Shown: one piece after another, positions 62,431 through 64,000 of the stretch
Position numbering within the stretch: position 1 is the first letter of the stretch
How the letters are laid out: every line of letters begins with the position of its first letter
Assembly: GCF_000972845.2 (NCBI RefSeq)
Contig: NC_040033.1
Location: 6,346,726-6,410,725, forward strand
Length of the DNA: 64,000 nucleotides
From: Larimichthys crocea
Taxonomy: Eukaryota > Chordata > Actinopteri > Sciaenidae
Direction of reading: 5' to 3'
Program-made: the position numbers and the translations under genes
Notes under the pieces: model-generated
Seen by the model: only the letters and a program-made list of their open reading frames with translations
Told to the model about the DNA's origin: nothing
Database searches by the model: none

Positions 62431-62830
62431 TTTGTAATGGGTGTGTGAGGGCCCAATTGCAGCAACCCGGAGCTCTTCAATGCCTTCTTCAATAGTTTTT
62501 TCAGCAAACAGGTAATAATGAGTGCAGTTCAAAAACAGGCTTAAACACAGAGTCTCTTGGGACTGAGATACGTCCAACCTCGCATACGAGTCCAGTAAGT
62601 TGAGGAAATCCAGCAACGTAGCAGCAGGATGCCACACCTGAGGCAGATTCAGCAACGGGAGATCAGTCCAAGGGGAAAATGCTGGAGAGTCTTGCATGAA
62701 AGCTAAGAACAGTGAGCCTGTGAACCAGAGAGGCTTAAATAGCGGCTTGACGCTGATGAGGAGCACCTGAGTGCACAGGTGAACAGAGTTGGCTGATGAG
62801 GTGGGCGTGGCCAGCAGGGAGAGTGACAAC
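62431..62830 (-). repeat. Possible interspersed repeat of unknown class
   Basis: The right part reads 'gaggcttaaatagcggcttg', 'acctgagtgcacaggtgaac' and 'gatgaggtgggcgtggccag', wording typical of a widespread fish repeat. It sits directly between a family E fragment and the resumed family F. A 161-codon minus-strand frame (62344-62829) spans both this and family E, and its C-terminal end is a translation of family E, so it is not a gene. Confidence 0.4.
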
Positions 62831-63198
62831 TTTAAAGAAACACCTTATTTTACAGGCCCCTGAAAAAGGAACTGATATGTAACTCGAAATTCATCTGAAG
62901 CTTCCTGGATGTAATTTGGTACACGTTGATAAAATGGTTCACCACCAGACAATGAATGTGGGTTCATTATTTATCCTAGTGAGTCTCGTTATTATCATAA
63001 TTGAGATTTTTAGTCTTGGACATGTCTCTTTAAAAAAACCCTCATTAAACACAAATAACTGTCTCTGAACATTTTCTGTACGTTCCTATAAGCGTAACCA
63101 GGATACTGTTGGTTAGCTGAGTCTATAACAATGTTTTTTTTTATTCTATTCTATTCATTATTTTATAATATATATTTTAAACTCTTGGTGACTATAGC
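62831..63198. other. Non-coding, nothing recognised
   Basis: AT-rich sequence between the repeat above and the family F end. Confidence 0.5.
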
Positions 63199-63282
63199 AG
63201 TCAAATAAGGGATAAAAAAAAAGTACGTACTGGCATCAAATAGTACAAGTACCACGGGTTTGTTACGTCCCACCGCTGGTCA
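63199..63282 (+). repeat. Family F, copy 3, probable right end
   Basis: 'agtacgtactgg', 'tagtacaagtaccac' and 'gttacgtcccaccgctgg' resemble the other terminal block of the family, as read inverted at 17314-17345. The intervening 900 bases hold family E and other sequence, so this is inferred to be one copy split by insertions. Confidence 0.45.
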
Positions 63283-64000
63283 GGAGAGATCCTGGTCCCA
63301 AATTACTTTAGTTTTACGATTTATGTTGATTAACTCAATCCCATGTACCGTGTAAACACAATCCTTCATTGCAAACCTGTAATTTAAAGCATCATTAGGT
63401 GTATGACTTTAAGTGAGGCAGGCATGTGGCACATTTCAAACAGAGGCAGTTTCACAGTGACACGCTGAAGCATTATGGTAAACATTAGAAGACATATATG
63501 TGTGCGTATAGTGCTTGTGTAAAAGGAAATGCAAAGAGGAAAAAACAAACCACCAATTAAATGATTCATATTTCATATTCTTATTCAATAAAATCACACT
63601 TTCCAAGCCCACAACCATCTCTGCAGCTCCTGCCAATGATGATGAGGACCATTAATCTCCTCTCTCCTTTCCAAGACTTCCTCAATGATTCAAATATAAA
63701 CTGAGTGCAAATCTTACAGTCAATATTCAGACTTTTAGCTGTCTTAACGAGAAATCTGATTTTAGCTGTACATACAGTACTGTGGCAAACGACCAGCTGG
63801 GCACTTCATATCCTCAAACTGAATTATAAATCAAGGGAACGTCAATGGCGGACTTAGATGTCGCCCATTAAAGAAAGCTACAACAAATTCTGAGAAGTAA
63901 TACCATTAAAGTGTGAGTCCTTGGGAGAAGCCCGTCATGATAATAATCCATAATTGAAATTATGGATCAAAAGCTATGAACGATTGACCTCGGTCTTTGG
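63283..64000. other. Non-coding, nothing recognised
   Basis: No exon or repeat was found up to the window end. Confidence 0.5.

Noticed and set aside
62344..62829. 161-codon open frame on the minus strand
   Set aside because: Its C-terminal part is a translation of repeat family E and the rest lies in another repeat-like block.

Overview
The window looks like nuclear DNA of a bony fish, most likely a spiny-rayed (percomorph) teleost. There are no dense bacterial-style genes and no operons. Base composition is moderately AT-rich, with (AC)n, (TG)n, (TTA)n and (ATGG)n microsatellites. Several interspersed repeats have sequences I recognise, from general knowledge, as common in percomorph genomes. 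Almost all long open frames lack codon bias, lack recognisable domains, or lie in repeats, so I do not treat them as genes. A 198-base run of N at 34029-34226 is an assembly gap.

One stretch looks protein-coding: a frame that opens at a plausible splice acceptor near 4524, ends at a stop at 4734-4736, and is followed by an AATAAA at 5211. I read it as a candidate last exon of a plus-strand gene whose other exons lie upstream. I could not name the protein. Two TATA-type promoter-like segments (about 16.96 kb and 60.6 kb) are weak candidates with no attached coding sequence.

The main content is old transposable elements. I group them as: A, five copies or part copies between 17.7 and 37.4 kb, two of them flanking the N gap; B, two copies in opposite orientation; C, a palindromic element, five copies; D, five loci; E, a short inverted-repeat element, three copies; F, three copies; two SINE/LINE-tail-type elements ending in a GATAAGCGG-type tail; a short tRNA-derived SINE; a truncated LINE 3' end; a GC-rich element of possible PIF/Harbinger origin; and several single copies. 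Copies of A, B, C, D and E compared with one another inside the window support those families directly.

Insertions are often nested: A inside F (17.3-18.6 kb), SINE inside C (39.5-40.0 kb), E inside D (49.1-50.0 kb), B inside C (57.7-58.5 kb), and E plus another repeat probably inside F (62.1-63.3 kb). This gives a relative order of insertion.

Between these lie long repeat-poor stretches (about 0.7-3.5, 9.8-14.7, 35.0-36.9, 41.4-46.0, 47.0-49.0 and 52.4-55.9 kb). They may hold conserved regulatory elements of a developmental-gene neighbourhood, but that needs cross-species alignment. I found no CRISPR array, rRNA, tRNA gene or intact transposase, and nothing I would present as a new biological system.
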